Below are positions 62,603 to 64,000 of a stretch of 64,000 nt of DNA, in pieces. The notes below the pieces were generated by a model. The model did not search any database. It worked only from the letters and a program-made list of their open reading frames with translations, and was not told where the DNA came from. This DNA is from Ignavibacteria bacterium. Its GTDB lineage: Bacteria > Bacteroidota > Ignavibacteria > Tepidaquicellales > Tepidaquicellaceae. Within the stretch, counting starts at the first letter, position 1, and each line of letters begins with the position of its first letter. The position numbers and the translations under genes are program-made. The stretch spans positions 826,177 to 890,176 of the forward strand of contig DATAJP010000002.1 in assembly GCA_036262055.1 (NCBI GenBank), written 5' to 3'.

Positions 62603-62927
62603 AAAGATAATTAAATAAATTCCCCTCTACGAGAGGGGTTCCACGAAGTGGCGCGGTATATAGCTTCTTTATGAATTTATAATTTTTAACAACTTGTCTT
62701 TCCTGCGAAAGCAGGAATCCATATGCGTTACGTTGACCCTGAAACAAGTTCAGGGTGACAGTTTTTATTGAATTCCATTTTTATTGCATATTCTATAATA
62801 CTAATTATTTTCTCTCGCAGGATTCTCTTGAAAACATCAACTAATATAATTTTTTCTGTTTTATTTAAAATTAAATTTGTTAAATTAAATTTGTCGAATA
62901 TTCCAAATTTAAATTTTTATAATTTCT
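62603..62927. repeat. Repeat-filled spacer at the edge of an A+T-rich islet
   Basis: A 325-base spacer without a gene. It contains a double hairpin at 62617-62656 (CCCCTC/GAGGGG and CCAC-GAA-GTGG), a shortened dRS3-like palindrome at 62700-62718 (TTCCTGC/GCAGGAA) and CCCTGAAACAAGTTCAGGG at about 62737-62755. After these the composition shifts sharply to A+T, with a direct repeat AAATTAAATTTGT at about 62867-62893 just before the DUF262 gene. Confidence 0.7.
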
Positions 62928-64000
62928 ATGAAGTTAAACAGGACTAATAAAACCATTGATGAATTAGTTAGGATGTTTGCTGATAAGGAAATTGCAATTC
63001 CTGAAATACAAAGAGATTTTGTATGGAGGAGTGATAAAATAAAAAAATTGTTAGATTCTATTCAGAGAGATTATCCGTCTGGTGCAATAGTCCTTTGGGA
63101 TACAATTGGGATGAAAAAGAGCATTAGAGAATTATATATTAGACCAGAGAGACTCCATTTATATCAAAAAACACCTCCACGCTATCTATTGATAGATGGT
63201 CAGCAAAGACTTACTTCACTACTTTCAGTTATATTGCCAAGTGATGTGGTTAATAATAAGCTAGGTGAAGAAATAAAGTTACCTACTATTATCATTAATA
63301 AGAAAACCTTGCTTGTTGAGGCAAGAAAAGATTTAAAAAATTTAAGTCATAATGAAATTCTTATTAATGAAATCCTTAATGATGATACTCAAATCAAAAT
63401 ATCAACACAGCTAAATAAATATAAAAGAAATATACTAAATTATAGTTATCCAGTTCAAATAATAGAAACAGATAATTACACTGATGTAGCAAATGTTTTT
63501 AAAAGAATTAACAAGCAAGGGAAAACATTAATTACTGCTGAAATTGAATTAGCAAATATTATACCTTATTGGAATGGTATTTCTGAAGAATTTCGCAATT
63601 TTATTAGGCGTATGCGAAAAGAGGGATTTATTATAGATTTACCATTAATTATGCGTTGTTTAGCTTCTGTAGCAAATAATTCGGCTAAAATTGATGATTT
63701 TACTAAGCGTGTTATGAATAACGCGTTCTTGAAAAATCAACTTATAACTTTTTGGAAGAAAACTAAAACCTCGTTTATAAGCTTAAATGGAATATTTGAA
63801 AAATATTTAATTGATAGAACAGAATTAATCACTACTAGAAATGCATTAGTTCCTATTATATACACATTATCGAAAATTAAAAAAAATCAGTTGGATGAAT
63901 TTATTTTTGTTAAATATTTATTATTTTCAATGATTAGTGGTCATTATAGTGAACAATCAGAGACAGTATTAAGAAAAGATTTTTATAGCTTAACAAATGA
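62928..64000 (+). CDS. DUF262 (GmrS-like) protein, partial
   Basis: The frame from ATG 62928 runs off the right edge (357 residues seen). The N-terminus shows I-A-I-P-E-I-Q-R-D-F-V-W and then L-L-I-D-G-Q-Q-R-L-T-S-L, the D-G-Q-Q-R motif of DUF262, the nucleotide-hydrolysing domain of GmrSD-type modification-dependent restriction enzymes and several other defence proteins. F-K-R-I-N-K-Q-G-K-T-L further on is the usual 'RxNxxGxxL' block. Whether a nuclease (DUF1524) domain follows cannot be seen. The gene is strikingly A+T-rich compared with nrfA, pointing to horizontal acquisition. Confidence 0.88.
   Translation, partial: MKLNRTNKTIDELVRMFADKEIAIPEIQRDFVWRSDKIKKLLDSIQRDYPSGAIVLWDTIGMKKSIRELYIRPERLHLYQKTPPRYLLIDGQQRLTSLLSVILPSDVVNNKLGEEIKLPTIIINKKTLLVEARKDLKNLSHNEILINEILNDDTQIKISTQLNKYKRNILNYSYPVQIIETDNYTDVANVFKRINKQGKTLITAEIELANIIPYWNGISEEFRNFIRRMRKEGFIIDLPLIMRCLASVANNSAKIDDFTKRVMNNAFLKNQLITFWKKTKTSFISLNGIFEKYLIDRTELITTRNALVPIIYTLSKIKKNQLDEFIFVKYLLFSMISGHYSEQSETVLRKDFYSLTN

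Noticed and set aside
270-62718. Repeated palindromes as a CRISPR array
   Set aside because: The repeats are scattered singly or in inverted pairs, have no regular spacers, and no cas gene is present.

Overview
The window is 64 kb of a low-GC, gene-dense bacterial chromosome. Five secreted proteins end in a type IX secretion (T9SS) sorting domain with the NYPNPFNP motif. That motif, together with the fused Bacteroidota-type GlmU, an L33/L31 pair, an NrfHA nitrite reductase, a CruF-like carotenoid enzyme and Wzi-like and Omp28-like envelope proteins, points to the Bacteroidota/Chlorobiota/Ignavibacteriota group. An Ignavibacteria-like lineage fits best. This is inferred from protein style, not from a marker-gene tree. 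No tRNA, rRNA, CRISPR array, transposase or prophage was seen. One structural RNA, the small SRP RNA, is present at about 40918-41015.

Layout. 1-12.5 kb holds housekeeping genes: the end of a tricorn-type S41 protease, rsgA, two M3 oligoendopeptidases flanking bipA, a lipoprotein, upp, rel/spoT and a TolB-like propeller lipoprotein. 12.6-20.2 kb holds a Wzi-like outer-membrane protein, trhO, a frameshifted 2TM gene, 3-hydroxyanthranilate dioxygenase, ACMSD, two paralogous small lipoproteins, a methyltransferase and a LivJ-like binding protein. 20.2-28.8 kb holds an RND efflux pair, rarA, kynurenine monooxygenase and kbl. 28.8-29.7 kb is an A+T-rich islet with an orphan PD-(D/E)XK nuclease. 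29.8-37.6 kb, all on the minus strand, holds T9SS cargo, a two-component system with an interposed lipoprotein, a GH18 enzyme, small membrane proteins, a CruF-like gene and a DUF1697 gene. 37.7-39.3 kb is a second A+T-rich islet with a nucleotidyltransferase overlapping a 2H phosphoesterase. 39.4-43.9 kb holds an LptF/G permease, SRP RNA, a Gfo/Idh/MocA oxidoreductase and a PhoB/PhoR-like pair. 44-62.6 kb holds T9SS cargo, rpmE, glmU, rpmG, NUDIX, folE2, a DsbD-alpha-like protein, an lpxH-like gene, PBP1A, ndk, a serine hydrolase, a helical-repeat protein, an FG-GAP protein, a novel single-pass protein and nrfHA. From 62.9 kb a third A+T-rich islet begins with a DUF262 gene that runs off the end.

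How genes work together. Three enzymes of the kynurenine pathway (KMO, HAAO, ACMSD) lie within 12 kb, enough to take kynurenine to aminomuconate semialdehyde if kynureninase is elsewhere. NrfH and NrfA form a complete electron path from the quinone pool to nitrite. The RND pump has its adaptor and permease but no TolC here.

Spacers are filled with several families of short palindromic repeats whose arms change in a compensatory way. Copies have also become coding: they supply the last residues of TrhO and of the DUF1697 protein and probably an insert in GlmU, and they create false upstream start codons for several genes. The best candidate for an undescribed system is the nucleotidyltransferase/2H-phosphoesterase pair at 37656-39302.
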